Source of the DNA: Bursaphelenchus xylophilus
Taxonomy: Eukaryota > Nematoda > Chromadorea > Rhabditida > Aphelenchoididae
DNA: 64,000 nt
Reading direction: 5' to 3'
Assembly: GCA_904066235.2 (NCBI GenBank)
Contig: CAJFCV020000002.1
Coordinates: 10,044,001-10,108,000 of the forward strand
Numbering within the stretch: the first letter of the stretch is position 1; the number at the start of each line of letters is the position of its first letter. This document shows positions 11,501 to 23,200 of this stretch, piece after piece. Below the pieces are notes generated by a model. It saw only the letters and a program-made list of their open reading frames with translations, made no database searches and was not told the origin of the DNA. A program made the translations under genes and the position numbers.

Positions 11501-11507
11501 TGTTTAC
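11501..11507. promoter_or_regulatory. Forkhead-like site upstream of paralogue 3
   Basis: A single TGTTTAC followed by GTT, about 220 bases upstream of the paralogue 3 start and in the same conserved promoter block as the paired sites of copies 2 and 4. The first of the two sites is degenerate here (TGTTTTAC). Confidence 0.4.
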
Positions 11508-11719
11508 GTTTTTAAAAGCAAAACGAGGTGAAAAATGAAATTTTGCAACTATATGTATACAGCTACGCCTTCTGATCGCTCCAGTGCAACCTCTTCACAG
11601 CAACCTCCCTTGCAATTTCAGGGCCCCAAAGCCATTTTTCGGCTAAAATACGAAACTTTTCAACAACAAATCTTTGCAATTTTTTAGCAAGGTTTTACTG
11701 AATTTTTTTCTGAACCCTT

Positions 11720-11975
11720 CCGGCAAAACGATTCGAATTCTGGCATCGCTTCGAAAAGTCGGGAACTCCACATGCAGTCTTTTCATATTGCCTATCGCCA
11801 CAAAAATTTGTCTTAATACGGCGAAAAGGAATTCGTAATCTGCAGCGACAATGGTTGCGTTAATTCAAAGTCGATGTTGCAATTGGGAGCAGCCTGTAAA
11901 ATACCAGCGACAAGTTCGCGGTACAAACCATGAGAATTGCCGAAACAGACGGTGTTAAAGGTGGTATTGCAAATA
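11720..11975 (-). pseudogene. Pseudo-exon relic of a paralogue 1-like gene
   Basis: This stretch matches exon 5 of paralogue 1 (1250-1515) closely: the runs GGGAACTCCACATGCAGTC, TTTCATATTGCC and GACAAGTTCGCGGTACAAACC are shared. Its reading frame is broken by small deletions (for example one base lost at GCGTTAATTCAAAG versus GCGTTCAATTCAAAG) and the flanking exons are absent. It abuts the 3' UTR of paralogue 4. This indicates a former fifth copy or a partial duplication. Confidence 0.75.
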
Positions 11976-12096
11976 TATAACAACGCAGTAAGAATACCGT
12001 TTCATCAAATATCGATGGTAAAATAACTTTATTAACAAAAACGAGATCATTGTGGAAACACGTATACAGTAGAATTCTCTTCAAAGAAAAGATATT

Positions 12097-15000
12097 TCAC
12101 TCAAAAACCCGTAAATTCTGGCCATTCAGATCGTCAAAGACATCATTTGAAAAGTTGTATTGCCAGTCGACTCGTAAACCGGTATGCTCCTAAAAAATGT
12201 CAAGTTTATGAAATCCAAACAAAAATAAAAAACGCGTAATGATGACTTACACCATCAAAATTAGGATAGTCGGGCTTGTACATCCAACAATCTTGCCTGA
12301 AGCTGATATCACACAGTGGAGTCAGCTCATCGACAAGATTCAGCCATTCGCGACGATGAAATTGTGCCTGAAACAAGATTATCATGGCCAAATGGGATGA
12401 GTTTTACTATCCTTCCGGAAAGTTGTCGGAATGACTTGCACGAGGGGGGACTAAGGTAATTTTTGTCGCATTTTATGATAATAATATCATAGTCAAAAAA
12501 ACCGAGGCAACCAGTCCAAGCCAGCTATTTCTTAATCAGGAAATCTGTGAAACTTTCGCGCATTTTTGCGCTGAAAACTTAGTTGTTTCCGCATAGCGGA
12601 AGCAAAGAATCTCAGTAGTGTTTCGGAAATGCGATCTATCAGTCTCTCGGGAAAATAATGAGCACTCTGTCGCTGCCCCGATGGCGTCGCTAAAATGAAA
12701 AGCAATTTGATTTTGCCGCGACACAATTCATTTTTGGCGATGCGATTTTCGACAGAGGACTCACTACTTTCCGGAAGTTTCCGTATAAAAATCTCTCAAA
12801 TCAAAAAACTTACAGTCTCCGGCAATCTGATAATCACACTAAGTTCGAAACAGACATTTTCGAACCTCGTCCTCAACCAAACCATGTTCTTCTGCGCCAT
12901 TGCTAACTGTTCAAGCACGCCGGCATGCGCCTCATAACTGACTGCTACAACTTTCAAACCATGATTAACCAAGTGTAGGTGACATTTCGGAGCCTTCTTT
13001 TCAAAGTCGGTTAAAAGGTTGAAGTAGTATTCGTAAGAAAATATCGATCCAATTGATCCAAGAGGCATCGTTGCATAAATTCGACGTAAATTCGGCATCA
13101 GGGGAAATCTGAAAGCTTGCGAGGGGTCAGTTGACAAGGTCGCATTGGGAGAAGTTTTTGAAAGAAATCTTGGGGCACCCCTTATAGAGATTGATGGACC
13201 GCGACGATTGGAGAAATAAAATCATTTTTTTTGCTTTTGTTTGGCGAGCCATAACCATACTTCATTAGCCTATCCTATAAAACTTCCTTTATATAGTCTC
13301 TTTAGACCTGACATACCCTCACTTGATCCATCCAACTTCTTAAACATCTGTTTGATGCCGTTTTATAAAAATTGAAAATTTCATCCTGCCTAGGTTAAAT
13401 TGTGGTTTTAGTTAGCCATGAAAGCGAAAAAATTACTTTCCCCAATTGAAGACGTTCCAGAAAAAGCAAAATCGACCAAGCCCTGACACATATATGTAGT
13501 TTATGACCTAGCTAGGTATTTCTCGAAGTATTTCCTTAAAAATTACACCTACATCAATCATGCAAACGCTGTGTATCTTTGTCTTTCAGGGCTAAAACTT
13601 TCGGAATTGGTATGTGGCATACGCCTGACGTGTGTGCAAAGTTTAAAGAATATCACAGCGTCGCACTTGTGGCCTAGTAAGCTAATAACGCCCACTTTGC
13701 GCCCCATGTAGGTCTCTTACAACATGCGATCTGTAGAAAAAGCACTTACGGTAAGTAGTCGCACAGCGTAAATCCATTACAATTTTCTAAAATTAACTCC
13801 GTCAGTTTTGGGTGGCCTAGCAAGCCATGTAAATCTAAAAAGCGTAGTAGTTTGTATCGCAAATAATTGAATGTGAATATATTTATATGTAAACTTACAC
13901 ACGTTCCTACACGGTTGTCTCCTCCAGCCGTCTTCTTCCTCATGTGTGTGGCTAAAATCCGCACCATATATGAGGACGGCGTTCCGATTCCTCGTTGACT
14001 TGCTCAGAACTTTATGCAGATCTTGTACGTAGTGATAATAGATGACGTCATTAAAATTACCAAAGTTTTCGTATCGATAGCCGAGATCGTCCATCACTTG
14101 AGATAAAAGTTTGGAGCGTAATTGCGCGTCCAGAAAAAAATTGGATGAGTTTCCTGAAAAAACGCGCACCAATTTAACAGAATTTTTCAAAATGACATCA
14201 AATTGAATTCAAATTGCGGTCATTTTGGCAAACAGGCGAGGTACATCAAGTGCGACGCTCAGATTTTGATGAAACTTGATACAAATTTAGACAAATTTTT
14301 TCGGAAAAAATGTGAGACTTTTGAAGTTTTGGCATAAAACGTCTCATACTTTTTTTACCATAGAGGGTAATTATAATACAAAAAAACTTACGCTTTGCCC
14401 AAAACATGAATTTCAGCATTATCCTATCGAGCTGGTTTCCTCCATCAACATTCAGGATCATTCGAAAGCAGCGATCTTTCTTCTCATGATGCAACAGAGA
14501 CAATGTTGCCAAGACAATTGGATTTTGATGGTAATACTCAATGAGATCCCAGTCAGTCACCTCCAAGGAAATGCAAAATTCGCCGTCGCAGGCTTTAATG
14601 CGTTGAGATGTTGGGCTTAGCGCGTTGTGGATTCTGCGGGAACAGAGCTGAAAAGATACTTTTTGACAAATTTGACGATTTATAAAACAATACTGCTTTT
14701 TCAAAATGGAAACTGCACAGTACGAAAAAGCTTTGAAAAGGTCCGCACTGTGCGAAAAATTGCTTCTGAAATCATTTGTTATAGAGGTTTCGTTATATGA
14801 AAGGTTGTTGTACAAATACTGCTATGCAATCTTTACAAAAAATTATGAGTTGTGATAGTAAAACCTCTCTATAACAAACAATTTCAAGAGTCCCAAGAGG
14901 TAATTCAGGTCAAAATAAACCTTCGTAGAACGAAGCTCTTCTCTAACGAGTGCATTTTTAGTCTTCGTTGTATGGAGATTTGACTGTAATTTTACTCACC

Positions 15001-15122
15001 AGAAATCGAATAATTTCATTAGTCAGTTGGATCTCATTGCTTGGAATATCTCTCGGATTCAGTTGACTCAAATAGTGAAGGTAAAGTCGTAGGGGCTTAT
15101 CGCGAAGAACTTTTTCTAACAT
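12097..15122 (-). CDS. Paralogue 4 of the seven-exon family (407 aa)
   Basis: Exons (minus): 15122-15000, 14647-14392, 14153-13899, 13834-13750, 13108-12814, 12367-12251, 12189-12097; 407 residues, all phases consistent. It starts MLEKVLRDKPL one base behind CTTTCAG. Shared blocks: NPIVLATLSLLH, LKFMFWAKR, LLSQVMDDLGYRYENF, YYHYVQDLHKVLSK, GHPKLTELILENCNGF, MPNLRRIYATMPLGSIGSI and GQNLRVFE. In contrast to copies 2 and 3, exon 2 ends at a normal GT donor. Insertions include a fragment of the Harbinger-like MITE in intron 2 (about 14230-14320) and a degraded mariner-like MITE in intron 5 (about 12638-12780). AATAAA lies 3' near 12022. Function is not recognised; the family appears to be a local, lineage-specific expansion. 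Confidence 0.8.
12638..12780. mobile_element. Degraded mariner-like MITE
   Basis: The left end ATCAGTCTCTCGGGAAAATA is clear. The right end is eroded (ACTACTTTCCGGAAG). It lies in intron 5 of paralogue 4. Confidence 0.55.
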
Positions 15123-15500
15123 GCTGAAAGTATCAAAATATTATCTTTATCTCAACCCGCAATGTAAATACGATAATTAATTTGGCATTTAAAAGTTTGA
15201 TCAGCTAAAGCTGAGTTCACTAAAAGCCAGAAAGATACAAGTGTTGTGTTGGTCAACAAGAGACGCTTCAAACAGCTCCTTGTGCCCGAGAAATGTTTAC
15301 TAAAACTGAAACAAAAAGAAATACAAAGAAAACTACCAAACTTTGGCACTCAAATTTTATCCTGAACACCAAAAAACCACTTCAAACACCAAGAAAACCC
15401 TCATAATTTTGATAAACGATCTCTCTAAGCAAGAGAAAACGCGACGAAAAAAGGTTTCTGCTCTTTTTTCCGCATCGAAAAAGAACTGACCCACTCCTCG

Positions 15501-15518
15501 TTGTTTACTGCTGTTTAC
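15501..15518. promoter_or_regulatory. Paired forkhead-like sites upstream of paralogue 4
   Basis: TTGTTTAC (15501-15508) and TGTTTAC (15512-15518), three bases apart as in the promoter of paralogue 2, about 380 bases upstream of the start codon. The neighbouring block CCGCATCGAAAAAGAACTGA is also conserved. Confidence 0.5.
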
Positions 15519-16651
15519 GTTCTTTTCGTTTGAGACGAAACGAGACAAACGAGAAAGGAATTGTTGCGGCGTTCAAAAGAACAATGACTTTTCGGTCAGC
15601 GACAGCTCGGGTCAGCGACAGTTCGGGTTACCGATACTTTGGGTTGCCTTGATCTGTCGTTGTATGCATGATGGAGGCAAGAAAAAGGCTTAATTAATTG
15701 AAACAATAAGATTTATCAGGTCCTGCTACCATATCACTTGCATATACTGTGGAATTCTACTGATCCAACGGCTTCGACAGGCTTCGTGCAACTTTTCTGT
15801 GGGCCTTCGCCACTTGAAATTCTGTGCAAATCATCGGTGTCAGGTACGCAAAACACGGAGAGTGGTCCCGGATAAAGACACACTTTGGCATGATCTTTGC
15901 CTGTTTTCTGCGGAAAAAAATTACTTTTTGTTGAAAAATTACCCTCTACTGTAGACACTGGTGGCAAAATTCGCAAAAAAAACAGTAAAATGTCCCAACT
16001 TTTGGCCTAAAAATCTTGGTTGTTTTTGCTAGCAGTTTCACACATGTATCTGACGTTTATAAAGCTCTTGAATCGCGCCTTGTGGCGTAATATTTATTAC
16101 AGAAACATTGCTTCCATAGTCTTCATCTGTCCCTTTTTCTCGGACAAAAAAGAACGTTTGTGACGAACCAATGAGCATGACATTCTAGTGTCACAAATTT
16201 GTTCTCCAATGACATGTCGTGGCCAGAATTAATCAAAAAAAAAACGTACGTTTAAACCATTTCGAATGATGCAATTTTCTATTTCTACTCGAGAATTAAA
16301 CTTCTTACTAAACTTTTTTGCACATTTTGTTTATAAAATCCGTATTTTACAAAAAAACAATTGACCTTTGGTACGTTTTTTTCTAAAACAATATCAAACA
16401 TCAAATACCACCTGTTTTTTTTTCTTCTTTTTTGACTATTTTTCCCCTAAAGCTGTAATAAAACTCTTCCCAGTCACATAAAGTACGTAAAAAAAGGCAA
16501 TTTGTCATTAGAAGCTCTGTTTATAATCCGGAGCCATTGTTTTAACGAGCCTGGGCACAAAGGTCAAGCCTGTTCGTTGGTGACAAAGGTCTTAGATCGG
16601 TTTGTCGGGAAAATAATGAGCGGCGTGTCGTTGCGACAGTCGCGTCGCTAA

Positions 16652-17091
16652 CAAGGGAAGTACCCCAAGTGCGACGCTCAGATTTTGATGAAACTTGGCA
16701 CAAATTTAGAACGATTTTTTCTAAAATATATGCGATATTCCTAGCTCGCGCTTTGCAGAAACAACCGAGTTTTTTCGATCTATATTTGGGAAAAGACGTG
16801 GCAATTTTTTTGCGATTTTTAGTATGAAAAGTTTTATAGCTATTTCTACCGGAGAGGGTAATGTCTCCACAAAAAATCAATTTTTCCCACGAAAGATACG
16901 GCCAAAAAGCGTTTTTCTTTCTGGTCGCTCTCCTCATTTAGCGCGCTCTCTCGGCGGCAATCGTTCAAGATCTCGGGTGCTTCAACAAAGCGGGAGCTAA
17001 AATTTTTAGGAATTGATATCTAACCCATGCTTGACATGTTTGCAAAATTTAGAATAAATATGAGCTCTCAGGCACTTCCTATAACAAAATT
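16652..17091. mobile_element. Harbinger-like MITE, diverged
   Basis: The left end CAAGGGAAGTACCCCAAGTG follows TAA. The interior matches the family (CGAAACTTGGCACAAATTT class and the TCTCTCGGCGGCAA segment), but the right end is eroded. Confidence 0.6.
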
Positions 17092-17729
17092 ATCGCTCTT
17101 ATCTCCCAAAATCTTTTTTCTTTTTTTTTATTTTTAAAGCTTTGCAGCCGTTTTCATTCCAAAATCTGACCTCTCAAGTCTTCTCTTGCAACTTTCTGAC
17201 CTTGTAAATACAATATTCATCCTCATTTTGCATATTCAATTGCCTTTTCTTCCACTTTTTAACATCATTTTTCAATTGTCTCCGTTTTTTTTGCTTTTTT
17301 TAACAAATCTCTCCCAATTTTCGACAAGTGGCCGGAAAGTAATAAAAAATGGAAAACTGTTCTGATTTTTCGCCGTAGGCCAACCACCTGACGTGCCGTG
17401 ATCTTTTCGGGGCTCTCGATTTTTAACGTTTCTTATGATGAGATGGTTCGTGGAAATGATGTTTGGAGGACCATTGGAACTGAAAGCTTTGATTTTTTTT
17501 GGTCTGAAGGTTACTTTGGGGAGATTTGGAAGTTTCTCTTTATTTTTGAATAAAAAAGAAAAGTTCGCGGAAATTTAAAAAATTAAAATTTTTTTTTTTC
17601 AATTTTTTATATTGTAGTAGGTAGGTAAAGGTGAGCGTCAAAAAAATAAAAAAAATTGGGTTTACTCTTTTATTTTTTAGAATATTCCCTTATTGTCAAA
17701 AACAAAAAATAAAAAAAATGCTTTTTTCG

Positions 17730-18005
17730 CACTGTGCAAAATTTTAATTTTCAAGCCTTGTCTTTTGCAATTTTTATCGTTTGCACAGTGCATAAATTTT
17801 CGACTTTTTATTGTTCGCACTGTGCAATTTTTTTTACTTTTTTGCACAGTGCAATTTACTGTTTTTTGATATCGCACTGTGCAAAATTTTTCAAATCTTG
17901 TCTTTTGCACTGTGCAAAAATTTTTGACTCTTTATTTTTTGCACAGTGCAATTTTGTTACCCGCACTGTGCAAAATTTTTTTTGACTTTTTGCACTGTGC
18001 AATTT
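17730..18005. repeat. GCAC-N-GTGC array, cluster 1
   Basis: About ten sites, mostly centred on T on this strand, are spaced 20-45 bases apart with T-rich spacers. The cluster is intergenic, upstream of the ion channel gene. Confidence 0.8.
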
Positions 18006-18721
18006 TCTCTAATTCCCTACTGACTTTTTATACTTTTAAATTTCCCCAATTTCAGAAAACAGCAATTCCCGAAAGCTCCATCTTGATTATATAAACACTG
18101 CTCCAACCACAAATTCAAGTGCAATTTTGCGGGCATTTCCAAGAACGGCCAAATGTCCTTTTTAACCGTTGTTTTTTTTCTAACTTTCTTCGAAAAAGAA
18201 AATGAGCCTGACGTGAATGGGGATGGGAGACCAATTCTGGCGATTAGAAATGCATTTGTGTTAAAATTTGAAAATTTTTTTTGGAAAGTCGCAAAAAAAA
18301 ATTTTTTGATTTTTTTTTGTTTTTTCAAAATTTGCGTATCTCATATGTCTACAACAATCCAGTAATCAATTCCAAAAAATTTTCGCTTGCCCTTCGCAGC
18401 ATCCTCTGAGACATTCCATAATTTTTGCAGAAAGTGCAAAAAAATAAGGAAAGCCGTCAGAAAAAAAGTTGTTTAACTTTCGACCAAAAATATTGGCCAT
18501 GTCGGCAAAGTCCAAGCTCAAAAATCACACATTTTTCATTAAAAATTCTGGTCGTGATTTCTGACAAAATTTCTCCAAAATTTTTTGGTCGATTTTTGAA
18601 AATATTTTTTTTTTAAATCTGCACTGTGCAACCAAACATTTTGAAAGCACTGTGCCTAAAAATTGTCCTAATGTTATTTTATAGCCTATTTTATAGCCTA
18701 TAGATCATTTTAACTTTGCTA

Positions 18722-18856
18722 TCAGTCTGTCGGGAAAATAATGAGCGCGTCGCTGAAGTCAAAAGCAACTCAATTTTGCCGCGACACAATTGATTTTCTT
18801 AACGGCCATGTGATTTTCGTTGCGACAGAGTGCTCATTATTTTCCCGACAGACTGA
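18722..18856. mobile_element. Mariner-like MITE, well-preserved copy
   Basis: 135 bp with ends TCAGTCTGTCGGGAAAATAA and its exact complement, flanked by TA (18720-18721 and 18857-18858). Inner arms GAGCGCGTCGC and GCGACAGAGTGCTC. It is non-coding and the best reference copy of this family in the window. Confidence 0.85.
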
Positions 18857-19550
18857 TAATTACACATATCTTCCTTAAACTTCATCTTAAAAATCATGTT
18901 CATCTCGGATTTCAAAGACAATCTCTGAGATAGACAAGAACATGACATCCCTGTTGCAAAAAATAAAAAGAAAACTCTGAAAAATGTCAAAAATCCCGTC
19001 CCGATATCAACGTCTGTCCTTTTTGACATTTGTTTCGACAAGATCCTATGATTTGCCCTTAGGCAAAAAAAATTTTTTTTTTGAAAATTCCTAAAAATTC
19101 CAAAAAATTTTTGCCATCCAGACGACACTATTTTTTACATCCAAAAAAACGAATTCTTTCTGTTAAATTGCGCGGAAATTAAAGCGGCCGAAATAAATTT
19201 TCGGCCGAATTTTCCCCCGACTTTTGGCCGTTCGAATTTTTTTTTTATTTTTTTTTCTCTCTGCAGAAATGACACGCAAAGGATGGGCGGCTGGGGGATA
19301 AACGGATGTGCAGAGAGTTTGTACATGGGTTTATAATTGAATGCGACTAAATTTAGTTTCCAAATTGACCGATCAAACTTTTTTTTGAAGAGCGGGTCAG
19401 AAACGTCTACTTTTAAAGACGTTGGGGTTGGAAAAAAATGGGATCTTTTGAGAAATGATGAGTTCAAAATTAGTCTCATGGAGGCTACACGTATTTTAAA
19501 AATAAGTTTTGCTTTTCTTTATAAGGGATTTTGGACATTATACGAAAATT

Positions 19551-19695
19551 TTTGTCGGGAAAATAATGAACTATGTGGCAACGAATATCGTCGCTGAGAA
19601 AATGAGCTGTGTCGCGGAAAAATCAAAAATTGTTTTTCACTTTAGCGACGCGATTGGCGCAGCGACATGTGCTCATTATTTTCCCGACAAACTGG
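19551..19695. mobile_element. Mariner-like MITE with eroded left end
   Basis: The right half is typical (GTGCTCATTATTTTCCCGAC). The left end keeps GTCGGGAAAATAATGA only. Confidence 0.6.
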
Positions 19696-20290
19696 TATTT
19701 TAAATAAAAAATTCCGGAATTTTCATATTTTTTGAATTAAAACAGGCTTAAGTTCGAGTATCAAAAGTAAAATGGTCCTAAAATAATTTCATTGATTCAA
19801 TATTGTCGTATTTTACCCACCAAGTCCCTCAATTTTTTCGAAAAGTCCCAAAGTTTGACTGTTTACTGTGCTTTCATACTCTAGTATAGTGTATCAAAAA
19901 TCATTTTAGATCATAATAAATATCTCATTCTATCTCTAATTAGCCTTTTTTTACTATTTTTGGCCTCTATTCTTACTGTAACTTTCGCCTTTTTGGTCTT
20001 CAACTTTTTCAAATTTCCAAAAATTTGATGAGTTACTGCATGTTAAAAAAATTCCAAAAATCACAAAAGACTAATTTATTTTTCAAAACAGGCCTTTTTC
20101 TACCCAATACAAAACATTTTGCCTTCTTCATGCCTTTAATCTTACTGTAATTTCCATTTCTTCCATCCCGCTTACTTGATTGTTTTCCCTTGACTTTAAT
20201 TTTTTCCCCAGATTTTCAGCTTTCCAAAATTACTCAACTCACTGAAAACGTGTTCCTCATGTTTCTCGCCCTCCGATCCTGACAGTGTCA

Positions 20291-23200
20291 ATGGCGATCC
20301 CGGCGGCTAGGCTTTGTTTTCTGGCGCTAGGCCTGCTCGGAGTGCAGTGTAAGTTCTGTGAGTTTTTTACTACTTTTTTACTTGCTCTGTAACATTTTAT
20401 AAATTTATTGACTATGCTTTTTTAACAGTATGCGATGTTTTAACCAAAATTTTTGGATTTTTGAGATATTTCAAGTTTTCGTTGTGGGACACAAAATACA
20501 TAAAAAAATTGAGAAATTACACTATGCCAAAGAACAGGAGAGGATTAAGAAACTGTCCTTATTATTTTTACACTTTGTAAAATACGACTAGCTCAACTTT
20601 GCTTCTATTTTTCTCATTTCAAGAAAAAATTTTGGGTCCCACCACGAAAACATGAAAGGTCCCAAAACTAGGATTTTTTGATAAAAAAATGCTTTAAGCT
20701 GCTTGAATTATGACAATTATGACAATCTGTGTCGATTTTTTCATTTCAAAGTAACAATTTTGGGTCCCACCCCGAAAACATGAAAGGTCTCAAAACTTAA
20801 ATTTTTCGATAAAAAATGCAGTCACTTGCTTCAATTATGAAAACTAAATCTTTTAGATGGTCTTTCAAACAGCATAGAAGGCAGTGGAGAGGAGGAACTG
20901 GTCGACAACCTCGGCTTCGAACTCCCCGCTCACTACAAACTGGAACGACAGCTGATGAAGTACTACAATAACCGGATATTACCTCGACGAAAAGCCGCGT
21001 GGTCGGTCAAGGTCAAATTTAGGATTGCTTTGTATCAGATTGTGGAAGTTGTAAGTTGAATTGTAGTTTTTGGGTTATGGTATGTAATTATTTTGTAGAA
21101 CGAACCTCAACAGTATATCATTTTGAACTCATGGATTGTGGAGGTAAGGGGGACTGAAAAGTCGTCATCGTTTACATATTTTTTTGAAATTTCAAAAAAA
21201 TTTTTTCTTAATTTAGAGTTGGAAAGACGATTTCCTTTTTTGGGACCCCGCAAAATACGAGAATATCACCGAAATTATCTTGCCAGCCGAAAGTTTATGG
21301 ACTCCGGATACAACTTTGTACAATTCGTAAGTTATATAGTATAAAGCTATTAGTCTGGGGAAAATAATGAGCACTCTGTCGCTGCGCCAATAGCGTCGCT
21401 GGATTGAAAGGCAATTTGATTTTTGCTTTTCACTTTATTTTGCCAGTTAAACCTGTACAAAGGTTTAGCTAGAGGTGGCAATCGGGCCGGGCCGATTTTT
21501 GCGGCCCGCAAAAACAAAAAAGTTGGGTAAAAGTCTTTGCACTTTCTACTGGAAGTTTTTATGCTTTCCAGAAGTTTTTTACGTGTGTATGCGTGACATT
21601 AAGAAGTGTAGTCGGATGACTGGAACATCCGTACAGATAGCTAAAACCTAGCCATAAAGTTGGACTGTGTTGAATTTTTTTATCCTATAGGAAGTTAGCT
21701 AAAAATATGGACGTTATAAGGCTACATGGTTAACCAAAAACTGTTTAAAAACTTTCATTTACATCAAGGAATCAAAATTACAGTGAAATTTTTAAATTGA
21801 TCATAAAAAAATTCGAAGATTTTTGCCCCACCCTTGCATATTTGGGTGGGATTTTATATATGCATAATAAGTTACATATACATACTATACATAATTTTAA
21901 AAGGTAGTAAAACAGCGTATAAGTCAAAAAAGGTTTAATTAATTTCCATCCATTCTACAAAGCATTTGTGCTTTATTTTGCTGGTTTAGCATTAAAAAAT
22001 TTTTACTTATCTACCTTCCGGGCCGGGCCGAAGCGGTCAGGCCGGCCCAGGGCTTTTTCAAATCTGCTCAGGCCCGGGCCAGCCCGATTGCCACCTCTAG
22101 GTTTAGCTGCGCCAAACAAAAAATAATATTAATATTGGCGTTTCAGCCTTTCAATGTCGGACTCTGAGAGTCGCCGGATTCAGAGTATCAAAGTCACCAC
22201 TCTTCCCCACAAACGCACCGCTCAAATCGAGTTCCTCTACCCCACGTTGTACAAATTCAGCTGCACATTGGATTTGAGGATGTTTCCGTACGATGAGCAG
22301 GTAAGCGGCGATCTAAAGAAGCTCTAATGATAGAGTATATCTAAATGATAGAGTTTCAAACTTCTCATATGATAAAAAATAGATAGTCAGATGAATTGTT
22401 CGTATTTTACGTCTTGAAATCATCAGCTTTTGATGGTTTTTAAGATGGAAGTTGAAAAAGCGTTAAAATTTTTCGGAATTGAAGATAAACCAAAGTTATC
22501 AGTCTGTCGGGAAAATAATGAGCACTCTGTCGCATTGAAAATCGCATCAATGTCGAGAAAATGAATTGTGTCGCGGAAAAATCAAATTACTTTTCACTTC
22601 AGCGACACGATTAGCGCAGTAAAATTGTGCTCATTATTTTCCCGACAAGCCGAAAAGTCCCGCAGATTTATCACAATTCTATATATTTTCTGTCCAAATA
22701 GCAGACGTCGTATTTTACCATTCTGAAATAATTTCACTGGCTTCAAAAAAGCGTATTTATTTTACCTATTATATATTCTCCTCGCATTTTACTCCCCCTC
22801 TTGCTTTTCATTTTCCATCCAAATAATTATGATTTAATTTACCCCGCACCCCGCCTATCTCCAACTTTGACCCGAACAGACTCTGTGTAATGTGATTTCG
22901 AAGGGCCAATTTTCCGATATCGGCCTCCTGGGACTTGAAACTTTTTTCTCTTTTTTTTTGTCTCAAAAAATGTCGGGATTGCAAAAAAGTCAAGCTAAAA
23001 ATAAACTCACAATACGTATATCTACAGTTTTTTTTGCAGTTCTGCGTGCTGACCTTTGGCAGTTGGACGCATGACAACAAAGCCATTGACTACCAGCCGA
23101 ATAATGGGACAGATGCGGCAATTGGGGTGGAAAATTGCATCGAAAACGAGGAATGGAATATTATTCAGACCTCAGGTAAACAAAAATATTTACACGGTGA

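Larger units (their letters stand above)
15540..20290. other. Repeat-rich intergenic region without a convincing gene
   Basis: It contains a short GTCAGCGACAG(C/T)TCGGG tandem (about 15597-15640), Harbinger-like remnants (15870-16050 and 16652-17091), half of a mariner-like MITE (16597-16645), a GCAC-N-GTGC array (17730-18005, with two more sites near 18620 and 18650) and two mariner-like MITEs (18722-18856, about 19551-19695). The rest is AT-rich sequence. The last 500 bases must include the promoter of the ion channel gene. Confidence 0.5.
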
